DNA of 64,000 nucleotides from Sphingomonas sp. S2M10 (GCF_012650175.1 NZ_JAAILI010000008.1:248001-312000), one strand, 5' to 3'. Shown: positions 16,429 to 27,464, counted from the stretch's first letter. The notes: generated by a model from the sequence alone, not told the origin. Numbers and translations: made by a program.

Positions 16429-19236
16429 TTAGGCGTACAGCAGATGGTTGGGCATCAACAATGCGTGGGTCTGGTGGTGCACATCCAGAACCCCGGCGTC
16501 CGATCCGCTCCATGCCATGGTCTGCGCATCGGTGCTCGCCCAGCTCTGCTCGTTCGCGGCGACCATCGAGCTGGCCTGGGCCTGGGCCTGGCCGAAGTCG
16601 AACAGCGCCAGCTGCGGTTCGTGATCGGTAGGGCGATTGCCGCCGAACTGCGAGTTGATGTGGACCGCATCATATTGCGCGTCGCTGAGCAGCCCGCCGG
16701 TGACGAGGATGTGATCGAGCTGCTGGGCGTTGCCGTCGAACAGATAGCTGTAGCGCTCCTCGCTCGGCAGCAGCGCGGTCGCCAGATCGGTCAGCATGCC
16801 GCCCTTGCCCGGATCGGTCAGCTGGGTCTGCGCGTCTTCCCAGGCAAAGCCGTTCCAGTCGCCGAGCACCGCGATGTTCATGGCCGGATCGTCCGCCAGA
16901 TGCTCGTTGATATAGGCCTTGACGCCCGCCGCCTGCGCGGTGCGCGACGCATCGCCGGCATCGGCCGGCGGCTGGGTAGCGCCCCACAGCGGATCGCTGC
17001 CGCCGCGCGAGGTGAAGTGGACGTTGATCGCCGTGATCGTCTCGCCGTTAAACTCGAACTGCGCGACCAGCGGCTTGCGGCTGTTATTGTATGCCGCCCC
17101 GGTGATCAGCTCTGCGCTGCCGTCGACATAGGAAACGCGATCGGTGTTGTAGAGATAACCGTTGCGGATGTTGCCGTTGGGCTCGCCGCCGGTCGAGTTG
17201 GCGGTATCCGGCGCGACCTCGACATAGGCATAATTGGCGCCGCTGATCTTGTTGATCGCGTCGATCAGCCCCTGCGCGGTCTTAACACCGGAGAGGTCCT
17301 TGCCGTTGCCGGCGCCGTCGGCATCCTGGATTTCCTGCAGCGCGATGATGTCCGGCGCGCGCAGATTGTAGACGATGTTGCTGGCCAGCACGTCGTACTT
17401 GTTGTCCGACGCGTCGAGATTCTCGACATTGTACGTCGCCAGCGACAGATGCGTGGCGTCGCCGCCAAGCGCGGTCACTTCCTTGGCCAGGGTCACGTCC
17501 TTGGTGACGGTCACCGCTTCGGTGACGACCACTTCATATTTGGCGGCGGCATAGTTGACGACGCCGGTGACGCTGCTCAGCTGGTCCCCGACCGAGTAAT
17601 TGGCCTTGAAGCCGTCATAGATCGTGCTGTCGCCCTGCAGCTGGATCTTCTCGGGGTTGAAGTCGCCCTGCGAGATGGTGATGCCGCCGCGATCGTTGAC
17701 CCCGGTCGCCCCCTGGCCGAGCGAAGCGACGACGTCGGTCTCGGCATAGCTGTCGGCGGTGGTGTTGGAGACGACCAGCGGATTGTCGATCGTCACCCGC
17801 ATGCCTTCCAGCGACTCCCAGAAGTCGATGCCGTCGGTGGTGGGATCGTAGCTGTTCAGGCCGTCATCGTCGATCGTCGTGGTCGGCGGCGTCAGGCCGC
17901 CATCGCCGATCAGCATCGCCTCGGGAAGGTCATAGCCATAGCCGAGCAGTTCGATCGACGGTGCGGTCAGTTCGGTGATGGTCAGCCCGCCGGTGCCCGC
18001 GCGATATTCGCTCACCGTCGCCTGTACCGCTACCGCATCGCCGACGAACACGTCGGGCGCGGTGCTGGTGAAGACGAACACGGCGTCGCTGGTGCGCGCA
18101 TTGCCGTCGCCAAGATCCTGCAGATAGAAGCCGTTGCTGTCGACCGCGGTGACGATGCCGCTGGTCACCACCTTCTGCCCCTCAAAGGCCGAGCGATGCC
18201 CCTCGCCCTGGATCTGGCCGATGGACAGCGGCAGGATCTCGTCGTTGAGGATCGTGCCGATCGCGGTCGCGCGATCGATCGTGGCGCCGCCCGTGGGATC
18301 GGACAGGGTGATGCTGAACGTCTCGTTCGGCTCGGGCTGGCGATCGCCCAGCACCGGCAGCGAGATCGTCGCGGTGCTCTGGCCGCTGGCGAAATGGACC
18401 TGGCCGGTGAGCGTGAAGGCACCGAAATCGCCGGCGTCGGCACCGCCATAGCCGCCCGGCAGCGTCACGGTGTAGGTCGCGTTGACCTCGCCATCGGCCC
18501 CGCCGACGCGCGCGACGGTGAAGTCGATCATGTGCGTGCCGCTGTCGCCCTCGGTGGTCGAGGCGTCGGCGATGCTCAGCGTGCCGGGTGCCTTCACGGC
18601 GCCGGCGCTGCTCACGCGGATGTCGTCGATGCCCACCCACTCGTCATTGCCGACGGCGTTGGTGGTCAGGATGCGCACCTGCAGCGTCGCGGCATTGTTC
18701 GCGTCGGCCGGCAGCGTGACGCTCACCGGCGTCTCGAGCAGCGGATTGGCGCTGCCCGGTCCGGCGGTCGCATCGGCGACATAGCCGCCGGGCACGTTGG
18801 TCCACGGGCTGGAATCGTCGAGGCGATACTGCACCGCGACCTGCTGCACCGCATCGTCCGTGCCGCTCTCCAGGTCGCGCAGCAGGAACGACAGCGTGAC
18901 GTTGCTGCGCCCGGTCGCGTCGAGATAGAGCGCCAGATAGGGCGCGTCCGCAGTGCCCGAGCCGGTCAGCGCGACCACCGGGTTGCTGAGCTGGAATTCG
19001 GTAACGCCGCCGGTGTTGAAGGTCAGCGGGTTGGTCTGATTGACGTTGACATCGACCACGGTGCTGCTCGTGGTGATCGTGCGCGGATCGGCGCCGGTGG
19101 CGGGGGTCAGCGAGTCACCCCGGAAACCGACGATGCTCGGCACGTTGTCCCAGCTGTCGTTGGTGCCGAGCAGGCTGGTGTTCGACCAGTCCTGAACAAG
19201 GTCGCCGCCGCTCAGATTCCAATAAGTCGCGCCCAC
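16429..19236 (-). CDS. Extracellular nuclease (endonuclease/exonuclease/phosphatase fold), likely type I secretion substrate
   Basis: 935 residues, GTG start with AGGGGG upstream, no signal peptide. Regions: beta-rich N-terminal domain (1-210); Calx-beta-like module (about 215-333, with AIGTILNDE at the end); an OB/ExeM-like region (about 335-590) including YLQD and VFVGDAVAVQATVSEYR; catalytic EEP domain (about 595-880). Expected metal and catalytic residues are visible: Asn603 in TYNVEN, Glu635 in LQEIQD, His740 in INVHFTSR, Asp793/Asn795 in GDWNG, and Asp841-His842 plus Asp871-His872. The C-terminal 55 residues are polar and hydrophobic without RTX nonapeptides and should hold the secretion signal. 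It likely degrades extracellular DNA for phosphate, nutrients or biofilm remodelling. Adjacency to the exporter supports the secretion route. Confidence 0.88.
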   Translation of the reverse strand: MGATYWNLSGGDLVQDWSNTSLLGTNDSWDNVPSIVGFRGDSLTPATGADPRTITTSSTVVDVNVNQTNPLTFNTGGVTEFQLSNPVVALTGSGTADAPYLALYLDATGRSNVTLSFLLRDLESGTDDAVQQVAVQYRLDDSSPWTNVPGGYVADATAGPGSANPLLETPVSVTLPADANNAATLQVRILTTNAVGNDEWVGIDDIRVSSAGAVKAPGTLSIADASTTEGDSGTHMIDFTVARVGGADGEVNATYTVTLPGGYGGADAGDFGAFTLTGQVHFASGQSTATISLPVLGDRQPEPNETFSITLSDPTGGATIDRATAIGTILNDEILPLSIGQIQGEGHRSAFEGQKVVTSGIVTAVDSNGFYLQDLGDGNARTSDAVFVFTSTAPDVFVGDAVAVQATVSEYRAGTGGLTITELTAPSIELLGYGYDLPEAMLIGDGGLTPPTTTIDDDGLNSYDPTTDGIDFWESLEGMRVTIDNPLVVSNTTADSYAETDVVASLGQGATGVNDRGGITISQGDFNPEKIQLQGDSTIYDGFKANYSVGDQLSSVTGVVNYAAAKYEVVVTEAVTVTKDVTLAKEVTALGGDATHLSLATYNVENLDASDNKYDVLASNIVYNLRAPDIIALQEIQDADGAGNGKDLSGVKTAQGLIDAINKISGANYAYVEVAPDTANSTGGEPNGNIRNGYLYNTDRVSYVDGSAELITGAAYNNSRKPLVAQFEFNGETITAINVHFTSRGGSDPLWGATQPPADAGDASRTAQAAGVKAYINEHLADDPAMNIAVLGDWNGFAWEDAQTQLTDPGKGGMLTDLATALLPSEERYSYLFDGNAQQLDHILVTGGLLSDAQYDAVHINSQFGGNRPTDHEPQLALFDFGQAQAQASSMVAANEQSWASTDAQTMAWSGSDAGVLDVHHQTHALLMPNHLLYA

Positions 19237-19583
19237 GCAATTCCCCCTGTCGATTCGTTGCAGATGCAGCCGGGGACGAGCGCGAACGGCGCCGCCCTCC
19301 GGCCATCGTTAGCATTTCGCTAACCATCGGTTGTGACATGTGGATGAAATCTCGGTGAAAAGATTGCGGGGCTGCGGCACCATGGCTTCGCGCCCACCCA
19401 GCGGCATGCATGCCCGTAATCAGCCGCGTTCAGGACGAAAACGTCGCAACGGCGCGCAGCCATACGTGGCCGTTACACCTGCCGATTCGCGCAACTTCCC
19501 CGAATTGCTCGCGAATCGTCGCGATTCTGCAACATGGCCGTGTCACTCGGGACCAACATTTTAAAATAGGGGAACATGTGTTG
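19237..19583. other. Intergenic region between divergent nuclease and PEP-CTERM genes
   Basis: 347 bp without a credible gene. It holds a GTTAGC/GCTAAC inverted repeat (19308-19324) whose core TTAG-N7-CTAA resembles a CtrA box, a smaller inverted repeat GAATCG/CGATTC (19513-19527), and the AT-rich palindrome TTTTAAAA (19559-19566) just before the PEP-CTERM ribosome binding site. These are candidate control elements for the two divergent genes. I see no clear -35/-10 pair. Confidence 0.5.
19308..19324. promoter_or_regulatory. CtrA-like inverted repeat upstream of the nuclease gene
   Basis: GTTAGCATTTCGCTAAC has perfect 6-bp arms. Read as TTAG-N7-CTAA it differs by one base per half from the alphaproteobacterial CtrA consensus TTAA-N7-TTAA. 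It sits 72 nt upstream of the nuclease GTG. Regulation by CtrA is an inference from similarity only; a short hairpin is the alternative. Confidence 0.35.
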
Positions 19584-20252
19584 ATGAATCGTTACCTGGC
19601 CCTGCCGCTCCTGCTGGCGACCGTTTGCGTATCTCAGGCGCAGGCTGCCACGATCGTGACCGCGAATCCGGTCACCACCACCGTCAACGCGAACGCAAGC
19701 ACCACGGTGACGCTCTCGTCGGTGCTCCAGCCGGACACGATCGGCCAGGTCTTCCGGCCGACCCAGGCCTATCTGACCGGGCTCGGCTTCCGCTTCGGTT
19801 CGTCGACGCGCACGACGACAGGCACGGTCACGCTGTCGCTCTATGCAGGCGCGATCGCCCCGAACGGCGCGCTGCCCACCACCGCACTGTTCACCCAGCA
19901 ATATTCGCTGTCGAACCTGATCTTCCGCGGCGTCGGCAGCTTCACCGATCTGGCGATCGGCACGCTGGGCGTGACCGCCAACACCGACTATACGGCGGTG
20001 CTGAGCGGCAGCAACAACGTCACCCTGGCGTTCGGCAATGGCGAAGGCTATGCGCCGGGCTATCTCCTGCAGACCAAGGTCAACGACCTGACCTGCCGCA
20101 ACACGCCGTCGGCGTGCGACGCCAGCTTCCGCTTCACCACCGCCAGCCCGGTGCCGGAGCCGGCGAACTGGGCGCTGCTGGTCGGCGGCTTCGCGATGAT
20201 CGGCGGCGCCGTGCGCTATCGCCGTCGGGCCGCAACGGTGTCCTTCGGCTGA
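19584..20252 (+). CDS. PEP-CTERM sorting domain protein
   Basis: 222 residues with a cleavable signal peptide (MNRYLALPLLLATVCVSQAQA, about 21 residues) and a C-terminal sorting signal: VPEPANWALLVGGFAMIGG, a hydrophobic helix, then a basic cluster RYRRR. This form (PEPxxWALLxxGF) is the usual sphingomonad one, recognised by an exosortase, which cuts near the PEP motif and transfers the protein to the cell surface; no exosortase gene is in this window. The Thr/Ala-rich middle is predicted all-beta, and its function is unknown. The ATG at 19584 follows AGGGGA; TTG (19581) and GTG (19578) just upstream are possible starts. A GC-rich hairpin follows the stop. It stands alone between divergent and convergent neighbours. 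Confidence 0.85.
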   Translation: MNRYLALPLLLATVCVSQAQAATIVTANPVTTTVNANASTTVTLSSVLQPDTIGQVFRPTQAYLTGLGFRFGSSTRTTTGTVTLSLYAGAIAPNGALPTTALFTQQYSLSNLIFRGVGSFTDLAIGTLGVTANTDYTAVLSGSNNVTLAFGNGEGYAPGYLLQTKVNDLTCRNTPSACDASFRFTTASPVPEPANWALLVGGFAMIGGAVRYRRRAATVSFG

Positions 20253-20258
20253 AATCGA

Positions 20259-20292
20259 CGGCGGGGGCGTCCCGGAACGGGTGCCCCCGCCG
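20259..20292 (+). terminator. GC-rich hairpin after the PEP-CTERM gene
   Basis: CGGCGGGGGC (20259-20268) pairs perfectly with GCCCCCGCCG (20283-20292) around a 14-nt loop, six bases after the stop codon. No T-run follows, so termination efficiency is uncertain. Confidence 0.55.
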
Positions 20293-20428
20293 CGATCACG
20301 CGGCGGTCGGCTTCACGCCCCGCCCCTGCCCGAGCCATTCGCTGGCAGCGCCGGGCACATCGGGACGGGCCGATCAAGAGCGGCACGCCCCTCCACACAC
20401 CAAAACGGGTCGCCTGAAGACCGCGCGA

Positions 20429-21058
20429 TCATGGCGCCACGAACGTCGTGGTCGTGATATGGTGGACGGTGCGCACGGCGCTGCCCTGGAGTTGGGCCGG
20501 ACCATCCTCCTTCACCGCCGCCGAAAGCAAGTAGCGGCCATGCGCATCGGTGGGTACATCGATGATGCCCTGTGCATCCGTCATGAGTTCCTTGGATACC
20601 TTGGCCGGCGTGATCACCGTCACTTTGCTGGCGGCCACGGGCTTGCCGTGCCGAACGAGCCGAAAACGGTTTGCATTCGTGGCAACCGGGGCGATCTCGA
20701 AGGGAAGTTGCGTGGAGGCATCGGTCCGGCCCGCCCGGGCATAATAGATCACGCCCTCCCTGGCCCCCTCGTCGCCCCAGGGCTTGAAGACATTGTCGTC
20801 CCATACGCGGACATCGCCGGCCGGGGCCATCGCTTCGATATAACCTGCCTTGCGCGTGAGCGTCGGACGGTCCAGCGCCAGAATCCTGGGCGCCTTCAGG
20901 TTCGCGAACTCGGGATCGCCGCCTGCCGGTAGCGCTTCCGCCGGTTCGCCGAGATAGATCCGCACCGGGCCGGCGCCATCGCGCTCCACCCAGACCTCAT
21001 GGGCCTGCGCGGCGCCCGCCATCGCGGCGAGCAGCGCCGTCATCAAAACCTTCTTCAT
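20429..21058 (-). CDS. Periplasmic DUF4198-like protein, probably iron-regulated
   Basis: 209 residues from the ATG at 21058, which has AAGGGAG eight bases upstream (an ATG 21 bases earlier would lie before that site). An obvious signal peptide (MKKVLMTALLAAMAGAAQA) is followed directly by HEVWVERDG, the N-terminal pattern of DUF4198/NikM-like proteins in which the exposed His may bind metal. The rest is predicted beta-rich, with a late stretch (VTVITPAKVSKELMTDAQG) like the carboxypeptidase-regulatory or Ig-like repeat of the family. In sphingomonads such proteins often accompany TonB-dependent metal uptake. A Fur-like palindrome lies 71-87 nt upstream, supporting a link to iron. Role in metal handling is inferred. 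Confidence 0.72.
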   Translation of the reverse strand: MKKVLMTALLAAMAGAAQAHEVWVERDGAGPVRIYLGEPAEALPAGGDPEFANLKAPRILALDRPTLTRKAGYIEAMAPAGDVRVWDDNVFKPWGDEGAREGVIYYARAGRTDASTQLPFEIAPVATNANRFRLVRHGKPVAASKVTVITPAKVSKELMTDAQGIIDVPTDAHGRYLLSAAVKEDGPAQLQGSAVRTVHHITTTTFVAP

Positions 21059-21455
21059 CGTCGTCACTCCCTTGCGCATGGGATTTTACGCCCTTGATCG
21101 CGTCTGCCGGAGGATAGTCGCTCCGCTCTTGCGAGTCACTCGCAAATCTCTGTGCAACATTTCTTCACGATCCGGGCGACGCTCGGTCACAATGATCGGA
21201 AGGGTGCCGCCGCCGAGGGGCGCAGCAAAGGGCTGGCGGGCACCCGATGCCGCAGCTTCGACCTTCCTCTCCCGGCACGGGCCCGCCCGGTAGACGAGCA
21301 ATCTGCGGGCAAGGCGTCGCAGGGCGGCACGCCTTGATCGTCCGATGACGTGAAGAGTGAGTATGCGGATGTGGAGCACTGCGCTACGGAGGGCGCGACA
21401 ACCCGCTCGAAGCTCCTCCTACCGATGGACCGGGTGTGCTCGCAAGGTTCCGCCT
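21059..21455. other. Intergenic region between DUF4198 and hybrid kinase genes
   Basis: 397 bp between divergent genes. Apart from the Fur-like palindrome at 21129-21145 I see no gene or clear repeat. Open frames here (for example the upstream extension of the kinase frame from 21357) lack a ribosome binding site and have no recognisable protein character. Confidence 0.5.
21129..21145. promoter_or_regulatory. Fur-box-like palindrome
   Basis: TTGCGAGTCACTCGCAA is a perfect inverted repeat apart from its central base, with the 7-1-7 layout of Fur operators; alphaproteobacterial Fur boxes approximate TGCGAATNATTCGCA. It lies 71-87 nt upstream of the DUF4198 start, where a repressor could cover the promoter. 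Fur binding is inferred. Confidence 0.6.
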
Positions 21456-23957
21456 ATGCCCACCATGACCGCCATCGCCAGCACAACCCCTTCCGCACGG
21501 CCGCCATGGCTGCGCGGCGGCGGCGACTGCGCACAGCGCATCGCGGAGCGTGATTGGTCGCCCACGCCCCTGGGTCCGTTTTCGCGCTGGCCGAACGGCC
21601 TTACCGGCGCGCTCTCGATCGCCCTGCGCTCGCAGGTGCCGATCGTCATTCTGTGGGGCCCGGAGGGCGTCATGCTCTACAACGACGCCTATGCGACCCT
21701 GGTGGGAAGCCGGGATGCGACGTCCCTGGGATCGAACGTCCGCGAGAGCTGGCCGGAGTTCGCGAATTTGAACGACCACGCGATCCGGGAAGGTCTTGCC
21801 GGGCGCACGGTGCACTACAGCGATCGGGAGGTGACGCTTGTCCGGGAAGGTGCCGCGGAAACACTGTGGATAGACCTCGATTACACGCCGGTACCGGATG
21901 ATACCGGGGTACCGGCCGGCGTGATGTGCTTCCTTGCCAATGTGACCGAGCGGGTCGCGGCAGAGCGGCGCGCGGAATTTCTCCTGGCGCTGTCCGACGA
22001 GCTCCGCCCCCTGAAAACCCCCGCCGACATCATGGATCGAACAGCGGCCAGGCTGGGTGCGTTGCTGGACGCCAGCAGGGTTTTCTACGCCGAGATCACC
22101 GACGCCGGCATGATGACCGTCGAACGCGATTTCGCACGCGGGGTCGGTTCGATCGTCGGCGTCCATTCGCTGACGTCGTTCGGCCCCGACCTGCTCGCGG
22201 CCTATCGTGCGGGCGCGCCGGTGGTGGTCCGCGACGTGGGCGGCGATACGCGACTGAGCGCACCAGCACGCGAAGGTCTCACCGCGCGCGAGGTCGGCGC
22301 GTTCATCGATGTCGTTCTGTTCAACGAAGCCCGATGGGTGGGTCTTCTCGCGGTCCAGAATGCGAGCGCGCGTCTTTGGACGATCGCGGAGGAAAGGCTG
22401 GTCCAGCAGGTCGGCGAACGCGTGAAGCTGGCGATCGAGCGCGCTCGCGCAGAACGTGACAGGCTCTGGGATCTTTCCCAGGACATGCTGGCCCGAGCGG
22501 ACTTCGCCGGGATGATGTCGGCGGTCAATCCGGCCTGGACGAAGGTTCTGGGCTGGAGCGAGGGCGAGCTGCTCACCCGGGGCTATTCGACTCTCATGCA
22601 TCCCGACGACATTGCATCCTCCACCAGCGCAATCGCCTCGATGGCCGCAACACGGGAGCCGACCCGCTTTCAGAACAGGATCGCGACGAGGGCGGGCGAC
22701 TGGCGGCATATCGAGTGGACCGCCGCCCCCGAACCGGACGGCGTCGATTTCGTCGCGATCGGCCGCGATCTCACCGAATCCAAGGCACGGAAAGCCGAGC
22801 TAGACGGAGCCCATGAGGCGCTTCGCCAGAGCCAGAAAATGGAAGCCGTGGGACAACTCACCGGCGGCATCGCGCACGACTTCAACAACATGCTCACCGG
22901 CGTCATCGGCAGCCTGGATCTGATCCGACGCGATATCGGCGCGGGAAGACTGGATCGGGCCGAACGCTATATCGATGTGGCCAGCGCCTCCGCGCAGCGA
23001 GCAGCCGCCCTGACATCGCGTCTCCTCGCCTTCGGTCGGCGGCAATCGCTCGATCTGCGGGTTCACGACATCAATGCCCTGGTCTGCGGCATCAGCGACC
23101 TGCTGAGCCGCACGCTCGGCGAGCAGACCGTGCTCGAAACCCATCTTTGCCCGGATCTGTGGTCGGCCAAGACCGATGCGAACCAGCTCGAAAGTGCCCT
23201 TCTGAACCTGTGCATCAACGCCCGAGACGCGATGCCGGACGGCGGCAAACTCACCGTGGAAACGGAGAATATCAGCCTGGACGAGCATGGCACGCGCGAT
23301 CAACCCGGCCTGACGCCCGGCAATTATGTCGTACTCAGCGTCAGCGATACCGGGACCGGCATGTCGCGCGCGACTCTCGAAAAAGTGTTCGAGCCGTTCT
23401 TCACGACCAAGCCGATCGGCCAGGGCACCGGCCTCGGCCTGTCGATGATCTACGGTTTTGCGAACCAGTCGGGCGGGCATGTCCGCATCTACAGCGAACT
23501 GGGGATGGGCACGACGGTGAAGCTGTTCATCCCGCAATCGACAGGGGAAATCGCGAGCCTGGAGGTCGTCAAGGATGCGATCGTCAACGGCCGCGGCGAA
23601 ACCGTTCTCGTGGTCGAAGACGATCCGGCGGTGCGCCAGATCGTTCGGGAGGTTCTTTGCGAGATCGGCTACGGTGTCATCGAGGCGACCGATGCCGACA
23701 CCGCGCTCCCGGTCCTCCGGTCGAACCGGGAAATAGACTTGCTGATCACCGATGTCGGCCTGCCCGGCGTCAACGGACGCCAGCTCGCGGAAATGGCGCG
23801 CGCCAGCAGGCCGGATATGAAGGTGCTTTTCGTCACCGGCTATGCGCAGAATGCCACCGTCCGGTCCGGGTTCCTCGACCAGGGCATGGAAATGCTGACC
23901 AAGCCTTTCGCCCTCGACACGCTGGCGACGAAGATACGCGAGATCATCGACGGATAG
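21456..23957 (+). CDS. Hybrid sensor histidine kinase with PAS, GAF and receiver domains
   Basis: 833 residues from the ATG at 21456 (AAGG upstream); the open frame reaches 33 codons further but that part looks random. No membrane helices, so cytoplasmic. Order: PAS-like domain (about 50-190, including ILWGPEGVMLYNDAYATL), GAF domain (about 200-340), second PAS (about 345-450), HisKA with H-box GGIAHDFNNML (His474), HATPase_c with the N-box NLCINARDAMPDGG and the GTGLGLSMIYGF motif, and a C-terminal receiver (VLVVEDD; phosphoacceptor Asp766 in LLITDVGLPG). Kinases of this layout respond to light, redox or energy cues and may phosphorylate their own receiver. I do not see a chromophore cysteine context that would settle the signal. 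No cognate regulator is adjacent. Confidence 0.88.
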   Translation: MPTMTAIASTTPSARPPWLRGGGDCAQRIAERDWSPTPLGPFSRWPNGLTGALSIALRSQVPIVILWGPEGVMLYNDAYATLVGSRDATSLGSNVRESWPEFANLNDHAIREGLAGRTVHYSDREVTLVREGAAETLWIDLDYTPVPDDTGVPAGVMCFLANVTERVAAERRAEFLLALSDELRPLKTPADIMDRTAARLGALLDASRVFYAEITDAGMMTVERDFARGVGSIVGVHSLTSFGPDLLAAYRAGAPVVVRDVGGDTRLSAPAREGLTAREVGAFIDVVLFNEARWVGLLAVQNASARLWTIAEERLVQQVGERVKLAIERARAERDRLWDLSQDMLARADFAGMMSAVNPAWTKVLGWSEGELLTRGYSTLMHPDDIASSTSAIASMAATREPTRFQNRIATRAGDWRHIEWTAAPEPDGVDFVAIGRDLTESKARKAELDGAHEALRQSQKMEAVGQLTGGIAHDFNNMLTGVIGSLDLIRRDIGAGRLDRAERYIDVASASAQRAAALTSRLLAFGRRQSLDLRVHDINALVCGISDLLSRTLGEQTVLETHLCPDLWSAKTDANQLESALLNLCINARDAMPDGGKLTVETENISLDEHGTRDQPGLTPGNYVVLSVSDTGTGMSRATLEKVFEPFFTTKPIGQGTGLGLSMIYGFANQSGGHVRIYSELGMGTTVKLFIPQSTGEIASLEVVKDAIVNGRGETVLVVEDDPAVRQIVREVLCEIGYGVIEATDADTALPVLRSNREIDLLITDVGLPGVNGRQLAEMARASRPDMKVLFVTGYAQNATVRSGFLDQGMEMLTKPFALDTLATKIREIIDG

Positions 23958-24151
23958 AGCCTCGGACCGGACGATCCAGCCGGAAGCGTTGGCGGGCGGA
24001 CGCGCTTCATCGCACCAGCCGCCGGTCCGTTGCGGCCGCGCCTGCCTCGGCGTTCGACGCACCCTGGCCCTACGCCGTCCGGATGGCGATCCGCGCTGCC
24101 CGCTTGCTCGGCTTGTCACCATTTCCGGCGATGTGCGTTCGGCATGCACAT

Positions 24152-26059
<1,908 letters not shown>

Positions 26060-26203
26060 GACGGTTTACGGGGCAAGGACCAAACGATCGACTGGCGAGG
26101 CGCGCCGCGATGCCGATGACGGGTACGTCCGCTCGCGCCGGCCCAGGCTCAGCAAAGCATGCTGCAGCGGATCCCGAAGCGATCCGATCTGCGCGCCCTG
26201 CGT

Positions 26204-27403
26204 TTAATGTGCGGCATCCGTCGCGCCGGTGAGCTTCCAGCGGCGCAGCAGCGGCGGCATGGTAAGCCCCTGGGCGAATATCGAGAAGGCGACCACGCCG
26301 AAGGTGACGACGACGATCGCGCCGCGCTCGGCCACGTTCGCCGGCACCGCCAGCGCCAGCGCCAGGCCCACCGCGCCGCGCAGCCCGCCCCAGACCAGTA
26401 CATGCTGATAGGTTGCAGGCAGCCGCAGCCCGGTGCCCGAAAACAGCGCCGCAAGCGGATAGACCGCCGCCGCCCGACCGAGCAGCGTCAGCAGTATCCC
26501 CGCGGCCAGCGCACCGCTCACCAGCGCGATCGGCTGATGCGCCTCGTGGCTGCCGATCAGCAGGAACAGGCAGGAATTGGCGAGGAAGGCGGCATAGGCC
26601 CAAAAATCCTGGACATGCTGCCGTCCGGCGACCGAGATCGATCCGCGCGTGCCGATCGCGCCGACGATGATCCCGGCCGCAAGCGCGGCGAACACGCCCG
26701 AGGCATGGAAATGCTCTGCGAGCAGGAAGCTGGCCCAGGCGATCACCGTCGTCAGCGTCACCTCGACGAGATGGTCCTCGGTTCGGCCCGCCACCGTCAG
26801 TACCGCAAAGGCGATCGCGCCGCCGATCGCCACGCCTCCCGCCACGGTCCACAGCAGCGAGGTCGCGACGCCGCTTGCCGTCAGTCCGCCGCCTTCGGCA
26901 ACGGTCAGGAGGATCGCGAAACCCACCGCGGCAACGCCGTCGTTGAGCAGGCTTTCCGATTCCACCACCATGCTCAGCCGCGGCTCGGCCTTCATCTCCT
27001 TGAAGGCGGCGATTACCGAGACCGGGTCGGTCGCGGCGATCAGCACGCCGAAGAACGCCGCGCCCAGCCAGCTCCAGCCGAGCAGCCAGTGCATGCCCGC
27101 GGTGACCACCAGCGCGGAAACGGCAACACCCAGAAAGGCGAGCACCACGGTGAGCGGGAGCTCCTCGCGGAACCGCGACCAGCGCAGTTGCAGCGCCGCC
27201 TCGAAGATCAGCGGCGGCAGGAAGATGTTGAAGATCAATTCGCGCGACAAAGGCAGGTCGGCACCCACTGGCAGAAAGGCGAGCGCGATGCCGGCCAGTA
27301 CCAGCCCCGCCGTATAGGGGAGCCCGATCCGCCGGGAAATCATCGCGACCAGCGAGGCGACGATCAGCAGCGTGCCGAGTTCGGGAAGACCGATGGTCTC
27401 CAT
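26204..27403 (-). CDS. Na+/H+ (cation:proton) antiporter, CPA1 family
   Basis: 399 residues, about 11-12 hydrophobic helices. The ion-binding motif ATDPVSVIA and the following ESESLLNDG are the hallmark of NhaP/NHE-type CPA1 exchangers; the two-Asp motif of CPA2/NhaA is not present. It would exchange cytoplasmic Na+ or K+ for protons, serving pH or salt homeostasis. It lacks the long C-terminal cytoplasmic regulatory tail of NHE-like proteins and ends shortly after the last helix. It lies on the same strand downstream of the beta-lactamase-like gene, 167 nt away, with an inverted repeat in that gap. It converges on the BCCT gene, which fits osmotic or ionic adaptation but does not prove a joint role. 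Confidence 0.9.
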   Translation of the reverse strand: METIGLPELGTLLIVASLVAMISRRIGLPYTAGLVLAGIALAFLPVGADLPLSRELIFNIFLPPLIFEAALQLRWSRFREELPLTVVLAFLGVAVSALVVTAGMHWLLGWSWLGAAFFGVLIAATDPVSVIAAFKEMKAEPRLSMVVESESLLNDGVAAVGFAILLTVAEGGGLTASGVATSLLWTVAGGVAIGGAIAFAVLTVAGRTEDHLVEVTLTTVIAWASFLLAEHFHASGVFAALAAGIIVGAIGTRGSISVAGRQHVQDFWAYAAFLANSCLFLLIGSHEAHQPIALVSGALAAGILLTLLGRAAAVYPLAALFSGTGLRLPATYQHVLVWGGLRGAVGLALALAVPANVAERGAIVVVTFGVVAFSIFAQGLTMPPLLRRWKLTGATDAAH

Positions 27404-27428
27404 GGGCGCAATCCTTCTACCTGCGGCG

Positions 27429-27464
27429 GAAGGTTCCTGCCGCTGCCGGGGCCGGCGAACCTTC
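27429..27464. repeat. Inverted repeat upstream of the antiporter gene
   Basis: GAAGGTTC (27429-27436) and GAACCTTC (27457-27464) are perfect 8-bp arms separated by 20 GC-rich bases. The element lies 26-61 nt upstream of the antiporter ATG and 107 nt after the beta-lactamase-like stop. It may be a leader hairpin or operator of the antiporter, or a terminator without T-run for the upstream gene. Confidence 0.4.

Noticed and set aside
13876..19323. 1815-codon open frame on the plus strand
   Set aside because: It lies antisense to the type I secretion and nuclease genes, is full of Arg, Ala and Gln repeats without any domain, and is the usual GC-rich shadow of genuine genes.
20313..20932. Long frames on either strand over the DUF4198 gene
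   Set aside because: They overlap a gene with a clear signal peptide and lack any protein features.
23963..24029. CGGACCGG/CCGGTCCG inverted repeat between kinase and BCCT genes
   Set aside because: Arms of 8 bp separated by 51 nt in GC-rich DNA are expected by chance, so it was not annotated.
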